Origin: Bacteriovoracaceae bacterium
GTDB lineage: Bacteria > Bdellovibrionota > Bacteriovoracia > Bacteriovoracales > Bacteriovoracaceae
Direction: 5' to 3'
Assembly: GCA_018675575.1 (NCBI GenBank)
Contig: JABGXW010000022.1
Coordinates: 55,856 to 119,855 of the forward strand
Length of the DNA stretch: 64,000 nt
Part shown: positions 8,864 through 17,372 of the stretch, piece after piece
Position numbering within the stretch: the first letter of the stretch is position 1
Layout: every line of letters starts with the position of its first letter
Notes under the pieces: generated by a model
Told to the model about the DNA's origin: nothing
The model's input: the letters and a program-made list of their open reading frames with translations, nothing else
Databases searched by the model: none
Translations under genes and position numbers: made by a program

Positions 8864-10987
8864 TTATATAGTAGTGAAAATTCGTTCATCTTGTGATAAG
8901 TAATCGATGTAGGGTTGATATAAAGGGTTATCTGCTGAAGCAATTTCGTTAAAATCCTCTTTAACCACTAGTAAAATGTCGCAATGATCAATAATATTTG
9001 CAACCTTTCTAAATTGGTTTACTCCAGATTGTTCAGTCCCGAAGAGATTACCTTCACCTCTTACTTTTAAATCTTCTTCAGAAATGATGAATCCATCAGT
9101 ATTTTTCTCGATGACTTTCAATCTTTTCATGCTGCTTTGTGAGATATTTTTATCATTAACAAGAAAGCAAAAGCCCGGCTTTTCTCCACGTCCAACTCGC
9201 CCCCTTAATTGATGAAGTGAGCTTAACCCAAACCTGTCAGGATTCATAATTGCCATAACAGTAGAGTTTAAAACGTTAATTCCAACCTCTATAACTGAAG
9301 TTGATATAAGCAAATCAAACTCATGATTTGAAAACTCCCTAAATATTTGTTGTTTCTCTGGTCCCTTTAACTGTCCGTGTATTCCCTTCATTTTATAATT
9401 TGGAAATAGAGTTTTAAATTTTTCAAGAACTAGTTCTAGATTGACCAGATCAGATTCAGGATTATCAACAATAGCTGGAACAACAACGTATGCTTGTTCT
9501 GACATTGATAATCTAGTACTTAAGAAATTAAGAAATTGTTGAAAGTTTTCTTCCGTAATTATTTTGGTTTGTGTGCCCCTTCTTCCTGACGGCATTGTTC
9601 TTATAATGGAGATATCTAAGTCACCATACTGAGTGAGACTTAAAGATCTTGGAATTGGGGTCGCCGTCATTATAAGGGTATGTGACCCTTTTTTTTTGTT
9701 TGAAAGCTTAAGTCTTTGATTTACACCAAATTTATGTTGCTCATCTATTATGGAGAGAGCAAGGTTTTTAAACTGTACTTTATCTTGGATTAGACTATGG
9801 GTTCCAATAATAAAATCAATTTCACCGAGTAGTAGCTTTAGATATATTTCCTCTTTTTCTTTCTTCTTAGTTGACCCCACAAGAAATGTGCAAAGATAAC
9901 CATTTGACTCCATAAGTGGATTTAATGTTAAGTAATGCTGTAGCGCTAAAGATTCTGTTGGACACATTAATGCTACCTGCAACTTATTTTTTAGCGCTAT
10001 CATTGATGCAACCAAGGCAACACTTGTTTTTCCGCAGCCGACATCCCCTTGGATGAGTCTCATCATGGGGGATCCTGATAGAAAGTTATTACGAATATCG
10101 TGGCAAACATTTTTTTGATCGATAGTAAGTTCATAGGGAAATAAGTTTAATATATGATTATAATCAATATCTGAGATTGAAACCTTTATTGCTTCTTGAT
10201 TATGTTCTTTATTTTTTCGAAGAGAAATTTTAAGTTGTTCCCTTAAGAATTCTTCGTAAATTAATCTTCTTTTCGCTGATTGCACATGAGATTGTTCAAT
10301 TTTAACATGTTCCATTTTTCCATGTAAAATCTTGAAGGCTTCATTGAGTTTTATCAATTGTCTTTTCTGATGTATTTTTTCTTGAATAGTATCGGGAACA
10401 GCATCCCAAAAATCATGGGGAATCTTAGAAATAATATTACTAATTTGAGCAGAGCCCACTGTGTTGATCGTTGGGTATTTGACCTTATATTTTTTGTTAT
10501 TATTATTGTTATCTAATAGATATTCTCCGCTTTCAGTGATAATTCGTTCTCGAATAATGGGATTTACAATTTGTAATTGACCCTGAAATTGAGAGATAAG
10601 ACCTTCGAATTCCAATTTAGTAAAACTATTTACTTTTTTTATTATAGAGGGGTAAGCATTAAACCATTTTAAACTGATCGTTTTGTCTGAGAAACAATCT
10701 TGAACTGTCGCAGTAATGTTTAAAAGTGGTATATTTCCTCTGCCATATGATTTCCCTGGCCTACTATCTATATGAAGAATTTTTCCATATCCTAAAAAAA
10801 GCTGTGAAGTCTTTGCATGTTGAAATGAGTTTAGTTTGGGTAACTCCAATACTGATAGAGGTAATATCCAGAGCAAGTCTTCAACATTTTTTATTCCTGT
10901 TTGAATAAGTTTATCTATTGATTTAGTTGTTTTACCTTTATTTAAATCTATGAGAGAGGATTGAAGACTAAGTTTCACTGAATTCAA
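8864..10987 (-). CDS. recG: ATP-dependent DNA helicase RecG
   Basis: This 707-residue protein matches RecG in length and motif order. An N-terminal wedge (OB-fold) domain covers about the first 260 residues. Motif I GDVGCGKT is near residue 315, motif II is DEQH (in IIDEQHKFGVNQR, near 412), motif III TATPIPRSL follows, and motif VI is QLRGRVGRGEK. The C-terminal TRG-type region is in the segment DLKVRGEGNLFGTEQSG. RecG remodels stalled forks and Holliday junctions. Its start overlaps the end of greA by 20 bases, so the two are in one transcription unit. Confidence 0.96.
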   Translation of the reverse strand: MNSVKLSLQSSLIDLNKGKTTKSIDKLIQTGIKNVEDLLWILPLSVLELPKLNSFQHAKTSQLFLGYGKILHIDSRPGKSYGRGNIPLLNITATVQDCFSDKTISLKWFNAYPSIIKKVNSFTKLEFEGLISQFQGQLQIVNPIIRERIITESGEYLLDNNNNNKKYKVKYPTINTVGSAQISNIISKIPHDFWDAVPDTIQEKIHQKRQLIKLNEAFKILHGKMEHVKIEQSHVQSAKRRLIYEEFLREQLKISLRKNKEHNQEAIKVSISDIDYNHILNLFPYELTIDQKNVCHDIRNNFLSGSPMMRLIQGDVGCGKTSVALVASMIALKNKLQVALMCPTESLALQHYLTLNPLMESNGYLCTFLVGSTKKKEKEEIYLKLLLGEIDFIIGTHSLIQDKVQFKNLALSIIDEQHKFGVNQRLKLSNKKKGSHTLIMTATPIPRSLSLTQYGDLDISIIRTMPSGRRGTQTKIITEENFQQFLNFLSTRLSMSEQAYVVVPAIVDNPESDLVNLELVLEKFKTLFPNYKMKGIHGQLKGPEKQQIFREFSNHEFDLLISTSVIEVGINVLNSTVMAIMNPDRFGLSSLHQLRGRVGRGEKPGFCFLVNDKNISQSSMKRLKVIEKNTDGFIISEEDLKVRGEGNLFGTEQSGVNQFRKVANIIDHCDILLVVKEDFNEIASADNPLYQPYIDYLSQDERIFTTI

Positions 10988-11450
10988 AGGACTCTACTTC
11001 GTATTCTACATCCCCTTTTGGTGCTTTAACAATAACGGTGTCCCCCTCTTCTTTACCTATAAGGGCCTTGCCTAACGGGCTAGAGTAAGAGATTCGACCT
11101 TTATTTTTATCAGATTCTATTTGGCCCACAATTTGATATTTTACTATTTTATCTTTTTCGACATCTACTAACGTAACAGTTGCTCCAAAGACTATTGTTT
11201 CAGAGGCAATTTCAGCGACATTTATAATTTGAGAAGTGGCCACTATAGCTTGGAGATGTGAAATTCTTCCTTCTTGAAGTGCTTGTTTTTCTTTTGCTGA
11301 ATGATACTCAGCATTTTCTTTCAGGTCACCCAATGCTCTAGCTTCTTCTAAGATAATTTTAAGTTCTTCACGATCAATTTTGATTAATTGATCTAGCTCA
11401 TCTTGAACTGCTTTATATCCCTTTGGAGTGATAGGTAATTTTGCTGCCAT
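10968..11450 (-). CDS. greA: Transcription elongation factor GreA
   Basis: The 160-residue protein shows the GreA layout: an N-terminal antiparallel coiled coil containing EARALGDLKENAEYHSAKE (the conserved acidic tip D and E at about 41-44) and a C-terminal FKBP-like domain with ISYSSPLGKALIGKEEGD and the closing VKAPKGDVEYEVESF. GreA stimulates transcript cleavage by backtracked RNA polymerase. It is the gene immediately upstream of recG on the same strand, overlapping it. Confidence 0.97.
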   Translation of the reverse strand: MAAKLPITPKGYKAVQDELDQLIKIDREELKIILEEARALGDLKENAEYHSAKEKQALQEGRISHLQAIVATSQIINVAEIASETIVFGATVTLVDVEKDKIVKYQIVGQIESDKNKGRISYSSPLGKALIGKEEGDTVIVKAPKGDVEYEVESFEFSET

Positions 11451-11458
11451 AATATGTC

Positions 11459-11767
11459 CTATTTTTTAAACAACGCATTTGCGGCTGACATTGATTTATC
11501 TTTTGCTTCACAAGGTGTTTCGCCAACACCGTTAAGTATAAAAAAATCACAAAAATTTGATTTTTCTTTTTCCAATATTCTTGCAGCCTGAGTTTCGTGA
11601 CATTCATTATAAGCTGATTGGTCATAGAATTTACACATTCTGCAACAACGCAAGCTAGCATAACATAGAGGACATTCCTCGGTTCTAGAAATTTTACTTT
11701 CTAGCGAAATACCCGTGTCTTTCTGGCAGGCGAAACATGAAATATTTGTTAATTGTTCTGCGGTCAT
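11459..11767 (-). CDS. Small Cys-rich protein, probably zinc-binding
   Basis: The start at 11767 is preferred to the upstream ATG at 11779 because GGAG lies seven bases before it. The 102-residue protein holds CFAC, CPLC, CRMC and a further pair (NECHE, NFCDF), spaced like two zinc ribbons, followed by MCKFYDQSAYNECHE, a pattern I recall from short uncharacterised proteins of Deltaproteobacteria and relatives. The N-terminal half likely folds around one or two zinc ions. It overlaps the upstream gene by one base and lies eight bases upstream of the greA start. Function is unknown. Confidence 0.75.
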   Translation of the reverse strand: MTAEQLTNISCFACQKDTGISLESKISRTEECPLCYASLRCCRMCKFYDQSAYNECHETQAARILEKEKSNFCDFFILNGVGETPCEAKDKSMSAANALFKK

Positions 11768-12273
11768 TAAAATCTCCATATTTTTTCAAGATAAAATGAA
11801 TGGCCTACGCTTCCTGGCGCTCTCGAATCATTTTCATAAGATTTAAAATAAATTCTTGGTAAATTTCTTTTATTATATTCCTCTACAGCTTTCAACAGAT
11901 TTACTTCATTAGTCATTTCCAATGTGTTCGCCACAAGAAAATTGACAATAATCATAGATACGCCCGAAATAAAGAGGGTTTGTTTTGTTTCACTTGATGT
12001 GCCACCCATAAGGCCTGCTAGAATAAGGCCGCTGCCGGCAGTTCCAAGTATAGCATTTTGAAGATTAATCTTATTTCCTTCTTGATAGGCATCTAAATAC
12101 TTGATCGCAGTGCTATCTTTTTCTAAATGGTACCTTAAACCCTCTCCCATTTGTGTTGAGTTGGTGTCTACGAGGATCTCTTGGAAATTAATGATGGCCA
12201 CTCGACTACAGGTTTCCGCTCCATAAACAGGACCTAAAATAACAAATAATATTAAACTTAGTCTAAAAAGCAT
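11767..12273 (-). CDS. Exported or membrane protein of unknown function (168 aa)
   Basis: It has an N-terminal signal peptide (cleavage likely after PVYGA) and two further hydrophobic segments: a Gly-rich one around residues 72-90 (LGTAGSGLILAGLMGG) and one around 98-115 (LFISGVSMIIVNFLVA). The rest is hydrophilic. I do not recognise the family. It is the first gene of the minus-strand run that continues through the Cys-rich protein, greA and recG. The upstream region holds a long inverted repeat that ends only seven bases from the start codon, and no clear ribosome site is visible. Confidence 0.6.
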   Translation of the reverse strand: MLFRLSLILFVILGPVYGAETCSRVAIINFQEILVDTNSTQMGEGLRYHLEKDSTAIKYLDAYQEGNKINLQNAILGTAGSGLILAGLMGGTSSETKQTLFISGVSMIIVNFLVANTLEMTNEVNLLKAVEEYNKRNLPRIYFKSYENDSRAPGSVGHSFYLEKIWRF

Positions 12274-12280
12274 GTTTTGT

Positions 12281-12348
12281 TTGTACCACTATCAGACTGT
12301 ATTTGACCAAATCTTTATAGGAAAGAGGAATCACTTTCCGTGGTACAA
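12281..12348. other. Long inverted repeat between divergent genes; possible structured RNA or operator
   Basis: The arms TTGTACCAC (12281-12289) and GTGGTACAA (12340-12348) are perfect complements 50 bases apart. Inside lies a second perfect pair GGAAAG (12320-12325) and CTTTCC (12334-12339) directly abutting the right outer arm, and a small TTTG-AC-CAAA hairpin. A folded transcript of either strand would make a compact three-way junction. It sits in the 5' untranslated region of the exported protein at 12273 and upstream of the AarF gene. Confidence 0.5.
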
Positions 12349-12419
12349 GTTTGTCTCTTAAATACGTTATTATATAACTATTTAAAAATACGATGCTTTA
12401 AAATCCAGCGAAAGGCGAA

Positions 12420-14138
12420 ATGAATTTAATCAAAACTGGCTTAGGTATAACAAAAACAATTCGGAACGCGGCGCGTCTTCGTGAAATTGTGGGAGTGTTT
12501 GCAAAGCATGGTTTTGACGAATTTGTGTCACTCGGTCTCAGTTCCAATATGCCAGGCTTTGTACTTCCAAAATCACAAGTCAGAATTAAAGAAGAATTAG
12601 AATCAAAGCTCGAAAATGACCTGCAGGGTTCGATTGGTTATAGACTACGATTAGTGTTTCAAGACCTTGGTCCTGCTTTTATTAAATTTGGACAAATGCT
12701 TAGCTCAAGAGAAGATCTTTTTGATCAATCTTTCATCAATGAAATGAAAATTCTTCGTGATAAGGTAAAGCCCATTTTTTTTTCGGAGATTCGCGAAAAG
12801 GTAGAAAAAGATTTAGGAAAAAAGATTGAAGATGTTTTTCGCGAGATAGATGAAACACCATTAGGAACAGCTTCTATTGGCGTCGTTTATAAAGCTATTT
12901 TAGTTGACGGCTCAGATGTCGTTTTAAAGGTAAAACGACCAAATATAGATAAAATGATTGAAACTGATTTTCGCATCCTTACTTTCTTGGCCGAAAAAAT
13001 TGAATCCGTAAGCGAAGAAATAAAATTTCTTGGAGTTTCCAGAATAATTCACGACTTTGGATTGAGCTTACAGAATGAATTAAATTTTAATTCTGAGGCT
13101 TTGAATTGTGAGAGACTGAAAAAAAATCTAACTAGGCATGACAAAGAGAATATCTTTTATTTGCCCGAAATTTATCGAGAATATACAACAGAAGATGTTC
13201 TTGTGATGGAGCGGCTAAAAGGAGTTCCTTTTAGTAATCAAAAAGCGATAGAACTACATATCGAATCATTAAAACCCAAGCTAGAGAAAGGAGTGAAACT
13301 CTTTCTTAAAACATTCCTTAAAGATGGTTATTTTCATGCTGATCTTCATGGTGGAAACTTCTTTTATCTCGATGACGGAAATATTGGAATTATAGATTTT
13401 GGATTAATGGGTTCCCTTGGAAAGAAAGGCAGGAAGTCGTTTATTGCCATTATTTACTCAATGATCACCTTTAATTATGAAAATCTTGTTTTTGAATTCT
13501 TAGATGTTGCAGAGTACGAAAGTATTCCAGATGTTGATAGTTTAATCATTGATGTGAGAGATGCTTTATCTCCCTACATTGGATTAACCGTCTCTCAGAT
13601 TGATTTTTCAATTCTTCTTCAAACAATAATGAAAACATTGAAAAACCATCAAATATTTTTACCGCGAGACTGGTATATTGTTTTTAGAGCATTGATGACT
13701 CTTGACGGTGCAGGAAAATCAATTGGCTTCGATGTCGATATTTATGGTCTGATGGAAGAAGATATTCAGGATATTATTAAAAACACAGTTAATAAAGATG
13801 ATTTAATTGAAGAGGCTATTTGGTCTGCCAGAGATTTCCTTTCAATTACAAGATTACTTCCAAGACATATAAAATGGTTTACTAGAACTTGGGCCAAGAA
13901 CGGATATGCGTTTGATCTTCAATTAAAAGGTCATGAGCAGCCGATGCAAAATATCACCTCGGCTTTAATATTTTTATCATTTTCTATGCTCGCCTCAATC
14001 TTTATAGGGTCAGGTGTTCTAGTTTTAGGAGGAGAGCCAATTCATCGCTGGCAAAGCATTCCTACACTAACATGGATTTTTTGGGCAATGGCAGCACTAT
14101 CGTTTGTTCGAGGTTTCTCTGCTGTTCGTAAAATTTAA
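12420..14138 (+). CDS. UbiB/AarF (ABC1/ADCK) atypical kinase-like protein
   Basis: This 572-residue protein has the ABC1/UbiB layout. The KxGQ region is IKFGQMLSSREDLF (about residues 84-97), followed by the Ala-rich loop GTASIGVVYKA (about 148), the invariant Lys in VVLKVKRP, the catalytic loop FHADLHGGNFF (about 304) and the DFG-like IIDFGLMG (about 324). Two hydrophobic C-terminal segments fit membrane anchoring. Family members support ubiquinone biosynthesis or other quinone and lipid handling. Divergent from the exported protein upstream; it converges on the GNAT gene with no gap. Confidence 0.93.
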   Translation: MNLIKTGLGITKTIRNAARLREIVGVFAKHGFDEFVSLGLSSNMPGFVLPKSQVRIKEELESKLENDLQGSIGYRLRLVFQDLGPAFIKFGQMLSSREDLFDQSFINEMKILRDKVKPIFFSEIREKVEKDLGKKIEDVFREIDETPLGTASIGVVYKAILVDGSDVVLKVKRPNIDKMIETDFRILTFLAEKIESVSEEIKFLGVSRIIHDFGLSLQNELNFNSEALNCERLKKNLTRHDKENIFYLPEIYREYTTEDVLVMERLKGVPFSNQKAIELHIESLKPKLEKGVKLFLKTFLKDGYFHADLHGGNFFYLDDGNIGIIDFGLMGSLGKKGRKSFIAIIYSMITFNYENLVFEFLDVAEYESIPDVDSLIIDVRDALSPYIGLTVSQIDFSILLQTIMKTLKNHQIFLPRDWYIVFRALMTLDGAGKSIGFDVDIYGLMEEDIQDIIKNTVNKDDLIEEAIWSARDFLSITRLLPRHIKWFTRTWAKNGYAFDLQLKGHEQPMQNITSALIFLSFSMLASIFIGSGVLVLGGEPIHRWQSIPTLTWIFWAMAALSFVRGFSAVRKI

Positions 14139-15161
14139 TTAAATTGAATCTAGACCAGAAATTAAAAATGGTTTAAAAAACTCTTTAAACTCCATCAAAG
14201 GTGATGGTCCAAGTAAATATTTTAAAAACTCTTCCGTGTTTGTATTATATTCTTTATCTAAAAATTGAAAAAAGAGTTTGTCTTTTTCAAAAGAGACAAT
14301 TTTAACCTTACCATTAGACCATTGATTAACGAACTCTTTAAACAAGCAGGGATCAGAAATACGTAAGAAGGTTGTGTAAAAAGATTGGCTATTGGTTTTT
14401 TCGATAGCTATTCCCTCTGGAAGCCAGAGCTTGTACTCATTAAGTTTTGCAATAAGACTCTTTCCGTCTCCTTCCTTATAGATAAATTCATGAATGATAC
14501 CCTGAAGGTCCTGACCTTTACCTAGAAAGAGATAAGAAACGATTTCGTTATTTGATCTTTTTATATAAAGTTTTGTAGAGTGAATTTTTTTAATAAGGTT
14601 CCAATCGGCTAATGACCTTTTGATTGATATCATTTTGGAAATATACTGATCGTATAGATTAGTGATTTCTAAGAATTCACTTGCAGAGATATCTATCCAG
14701 TCAGTGCGTTCAAATCCAAGATTTTCAAGATTATAGTTAGAAGACTGACCTAATTGTATTTGTCCTCCAACCTGATAAAAATTGAATTTAGAATAAAGGT
14801 CCGCTTGATCACTCCATAAAAGATAGGCCAAATATGAAAGCTCATTTAATCTCATAACTTTTTCGATGAATGATTTAAAGATACCTTTTCCACGGAACTC
14901 TTTTTCCACACATATTCCGCCAATGAGTCCTATTTTGTAACTTGTATTGTTTAATAAAAGATCTCTTTCTTTTAAAGCAATATGAGCGATCACATTTTTC
15001 TTTTCTTCATCTAAAAGAATAAAACAATGATGCCAATTTGACTGGTCGAGCAATGGCGCAAAGTCTATCGCAAATGAGTATTTTTCATTATACCCAAACG
15101 ATTTTTCAATTAAAGATAAAGTCTGCTGATAATATTCAGGTTGATCTTTTAAATTCATCAT
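14139..15161 (-). CDS. GNAT-family N-acetyltransferase
   Basis: The N-terminal half holds the GNAT acetyl-CoA site: IGLIGGICVEKEFRGKGIFK (residues about 70-90, with the R-G-K-G loop). The C-terminal half has no familiar domain. The family transfers acetyl from acetyl-CoA to amines; the substrate is unknown. The start (15161, or the next Met at 15158) lies just eight bases after a TATAAT box and has no Shine-Dalgarno sequence, so the message is probably leaderless. Confidence 0.82.
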   Translation of the reverse strand: MMNLKDQPEYYQQTLSLIEKSFGYNEKYSFAIDFAPLLDQSNWHHCFILLDEEKKNVIAHIALKERDLLLNNTSYKIGLIGGICVEKEFRGKGIFKSFIEKVMRLNELSYLAYLLWSDQADLYSKFNFYQVGGQIQLGQSSNYNLENLGFERTDWIDISASEFLEITNLYDQYISKMISIKRSLADWNLIKKIHSTKLYIKRSNNEIVSYLFLGKGQDLQGIIHEFIYKEGDGKSLIAKLNEYKLWLPEGIAIEKTNSQSFYTTFLRISDPCLFKEFVNQWSNGKVKIVSFEKDKLFFQFLDKEYNTNTEEFLKYLLGPSPLMEFKEFFKPFLISGLDSI

Positions 15162-15169
15162 ATTGTCTA

Positions 15170-15175
15170 ATTATA
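15170..15175 (-). promoter_or_regulatory. Minus-strand -10 box close to the GNAT start
   Basis: TATAAT on the minus strand ends eight bases before the GNAT ATG at 15161. With transcription starting six or seven bases downstream, the mRNA would carry almost no leader. No ribosome site is visible. Confidence 0.4.
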
Positions 15176-15296
15176 GGACATTTTTCAAAAAAATTCATTG
15201 CTGAAAGCAGAAAGGTCAGGAAAGCCCCCCCGTTACTTCAGTGACTTACCTGCTTTGTGGCAATATATTCCTGTCTAAAAGATAGACAATATTTTT

Positions 15297-15323
15297 TAAA
15301 GGTTTTCTGTGAGCTAACGATAA
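15297..15323 (+). promoter_or_regulatory. FliA (sigma-28) promoter of the flagellin pair
   Basis: TAAA (15297-15300), a 15-base spacer, then AACGATAA (15316-15323) matches the sigma-28 pattern TAAA-N15-GCCGATAA at six of eight -10 positions, including CGATAA. It sits about 90 bases before the first flagellin start. A small perfect inverted repeat TGTCTA/TAGACA (15272-15288) lies just upstream. Confidence 0.75.
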
Positions 15324-15410
15324 GTTTGGTGAAGAAAGAAATGTGTCATGCACATAATTTTCTTTTTGGTCGGAAGGAATCTGACCAAATCCCGAAATCA
15401 GGAGGATGTA

Positions 15411-16259
15411 ATGGGACTTCGAATTAACACAAACGTTGCCTCGATCAACGCTCAGAGAAATTTGAGTAGGACGAGGCTAGGGCTAAACGCTGCCCTAGAA
15501 AAATTATCATCTGGTCAACGAATCAATCGTGCTGGTGATGATGCTGCCGGTCTGGCAATTTCAGAAAACCTTAAAGCTCAAATTAGAGGTTTAAAACAAG
15601 CTAAAAGAAACGCTGCAGATGGTATTTCTTTAGTTCAGATTGCTGAGGGCTCGCTTGGCGAGGTTTCAAATATCTTAATTAGACTTAGAGAGCTATCGGT
15701 ACAAGCGGCTTCAGACACAATTGGGCCAACTGAAAGAAAATTCCTAAACGTGGAATTTGAGCAATTAACTTCAGAAGTAGACCGTATTGCAAATAGTACA
15801 GAATTTAACAGAGTGCCTCTGCTAAATGGTACAGGTGCCGTATTTGACATCCAAATAGGTACTCGAAATGATCCTATTAGTGATCGTCTGACATTTGATG
15901 CTTCAAGTGCTGACGTTAATATTGCTGCCTTAGGATTAAATCTCGCTTCAGTATCTGATAAGATTTCTGCACAGAATTCATTATCAGCAATCGACCAAGC
16001 GATCATCTCTGTTTCTGGTATTAGGGCCGACTTTGGTGCTCTTCAAAACAGACTGCAATCCACAATAAATAATATGGAAGTAAGTGTTGAGAACTTATCA
16101 GCCGCAAACTCTCGTGTAAGAGACACGGACATCGCAGCTGAAACAGCTAACTTAACAAAGCAATCAATCCTAATGCAAGCCGGTGTCTCTGTACTGTCTC
16201 AAGCGAATTCAAGTACAAAAACAGCACTTACATTAATTGGTTCAGCAGGAATGAATTAA
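15411..16259 (+). CDS. fliC: Flagellin (copy 1)
   Basis: The start at 15411 is set by a strong GGAGGA (15401-15406); longer upstream starts lack it. The 282-residue protein begins MGLRINTNVASINAQR and ends in LTLIGSAGMN, both typical of flagellin. The D0/D1 domains are complete: LSSGQRINRAGDDAAGLAIS, LKAQIRGLKQAKRNAADG, and the C-terminal ENLSAANSRVRDTDIAAETA and SILMQAGVSVLSQAN segments. The variable central region is very short, as in small flagellins of Bdellovibrio-type bacteria. It is exported through the flagellar apparatus and polymerises as the filament. Confidence 0.96.
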   Translation: MGLRINTNVASINAQRNLSRTRLGLNAALEKLSSGQRINRAGDDAAGLAISENLKAQIRGLKQAKRNAADGISLVQIAEGSLGEVSNILIRLRELSVQAASDTIGPTERKFLNVEFEQLTSEVDRIANSTEFNRVPLLNGTGAVFDIQIGTRNDPISDRLTFDASSADVNIAALGLNLASVSDKISAQNSLSAIDQAIISVSGIRADFGALQNRLQSTINNMEVSVENLSAANSRVRDTDIAAETANLTKQSILMQAGVSVLSQANSSTKTALTLIGSAGMN

Positions 16260-16328
16260 GACAACAATTGATTAACCTGCAAGTTTCGATTGTTATAAAA
16301 CGGAAGAAAGATTACGAACGGACGAACT

Positions 16329-16352
16329 ATTACTATTACTATTACGATTGCG
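16329..16352 (+). repeat. Hexanucleotide repeats in the flagellin spacer
   Basis: Four near-identical hexamers (ATTACT, ATTACT, ATTACG, ATTGCG) follow each other between the two flagellin genes, just after a direct repeat ACGAAC (16314-16319 and 16322-16327). The spacer also holds a hairpin CGAAC/GTTCG at 16387-16402. No separate FliA promoter for the second flagellin is obvious. Confidence 0.45.
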
Positions 16353-16424
16353 ATTAAAAAGAAAACTACTATTAATAACTTATTTTCGAACATGGAAGTT
16401 CGATAGGACAACAGGAGGTTGTAT

Positions 16425-16442
16425 ATGTTTCAAGGAGATTAA
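16425..16442 (+). CDS. Putative five-codon leader ORF before flagellin copy 2
   Basis: ATG at 16425 opens a frame coding MFQGD and ends with TAA at 16440-16442, two bases before the flagellin start. A GGAGG (16414-16418) lies upstream with suitable spacing, and the flagellin's own AAGGAG lies inside the mini-ORF. Such an arrangement could couple translation of the flagellin to the mini-ORF. Its reality is not proven. Confidence 0.35.
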   Translation: MFQGD

Positions 16443-16444
16443 CT

Positions 16445-17278
16445 ATGGGTATGAGAATTAATACTAACGTTGCATCTATATCAGCACGTCGGACTTTGGG
16501 TTTAAACACTAACAATCTGAACAATAACTTAAGAAAGTTAGCTTCAGGTGAGAGGATTACCACGGCCGCAGATGATGCTGCAGGATTAGCGATTAGTGAG
16601 AACTTAAAAGCACAAATTAGAGGTTACCGTCAGTCGAAAAGAAATGCGAATGATGCGATCTCATTAATACAAACGGCAGAGGGTGGCTTAAATGAAATTT
16701 CAAATATCGTCATCAGACTTAGAGAACTATCGGTACAGGCGGCTTCAGACACAGTCGGTCCTACTGAAAGAGGTTTCTCAGATATTGAATTTCAACAGCT
16801 TAAAGAGGAAATTGATCGTATTTCCAAATCTAGTGACTTCAACGGTGTTAAGTTACTTGATGGATCAGGTGGAACTTTCGAATTTCAAGTTGGAATCCAT
16901 AATGATCCAACGCTCGACCGACTCACTTATGATGCGGTGGACTCAAATGCGACTCTGTCTGCACTCGGGCTTATGTCGGATGCTATTGGGACCAAAGAAG
17001 GTGCTCAAGGTGTGCTTAAGAAACTTGATGATGCACTTGTTAAGATCAATGGAATTCGTTCCAATCTTGGTGCAAAGCAAAACAGATTGTCTTCAGCAAT
17101 CAACACATTATCCGTCACTGATGAGAATCTCTCAGCAGCGAAATCACGGATCAGAGATGTTGATATAGCAGAAGAAACAGCAGACATGACCAAGAATAAT
17201 ATTCTTGTGTCAGCGGGGGTTTCGGTTTTAGCTCAGGCGAACCAATCAACGCAAGCAGCTTTAAAATTGATAGGATAA
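16445..17278 (+). CDS. fliC: Flagellin (copy 2)
   Basis: A second complete flagellin, 277 residues, begins MGMRINTNVASISARR and ends AALKLIG. It is clearly paralogous to copy 1 across the D0/D1 helices, including the shared IRLRELSVQAASDT block, which is nearly identical in DNA sequence in both copies. The ribosome site is AAGGAG at 16433-16438. The pair is probably one FliA-dependent unit, followed by a strong terminator. Copy 2 might be a filament subunit used in different proportions or at different stages; that is inference. Confidence 0.95.
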   Translation: MGMRINTNVASISARRTLGLNTNNLNNNLRKLASGERITTAADDAAGLAISENLKAQIRGYRQSKRNANDAISLIQTAEGGLNEISNIVIRLRELSVQAASDTVGPTERGFSDIEFQQLKEEIDRISKSSDFNGVKLLDGSGGTFEFQVGIHNDPTLDRLTYDAVDSNATLSALGLMSDAIGTKEGAQGVLKKLDDALVKINGIRSNLGAKQNRLSSAINTLSVTDENLSAAKSRIRDVDIAEETADMTKNNILVSAGVSVLAQANQSTQAALKLIG

Positions 17279-17292
17279 TTCGTTTAATGTTC

Positions 17293-17328
17293 AACGCCCT
17301 ATGTTTCGGATGAAACTAGGGCGTTTTT
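17293..17328 (+). terminator. Rho-independent terminator after the flagellins
   Basis: AACGCCCTA (17293-17301) pairs perfectly with TAGGGCGTT (17317-17325); an inner GTTTC/GAAAC adds to the stem, and TTTTT follows at 17324-17328. It lies 15 bases after the flagellin stop. Confidence 0.88.
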
Positions 17329-17360
17329 GCGTCTTCGATGGACGTGCTTCCAATACTTGC

Positions 17361-17366
17361 TATAAT
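17361..17366 (+). promoter_or_regulatory. Extended -10 box just before the RmlD-like gene
   Basis: TGC precedes TATAAT (17361-17366), which is followed by exactly six bases and then the ATG at 17373. This gives an apparently leaderless message. The same design appears at 8835 and 15161. Confidence 0.45.
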
Positions 17367-17372
17367 AGAGCA

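Noticed and set aside
15635..16006. 123-codon minus-strand frame inside flagellin 1
   Set aside because: It is fully inside a strongly supported gene and has no ribosome site; it is a shadow frame.
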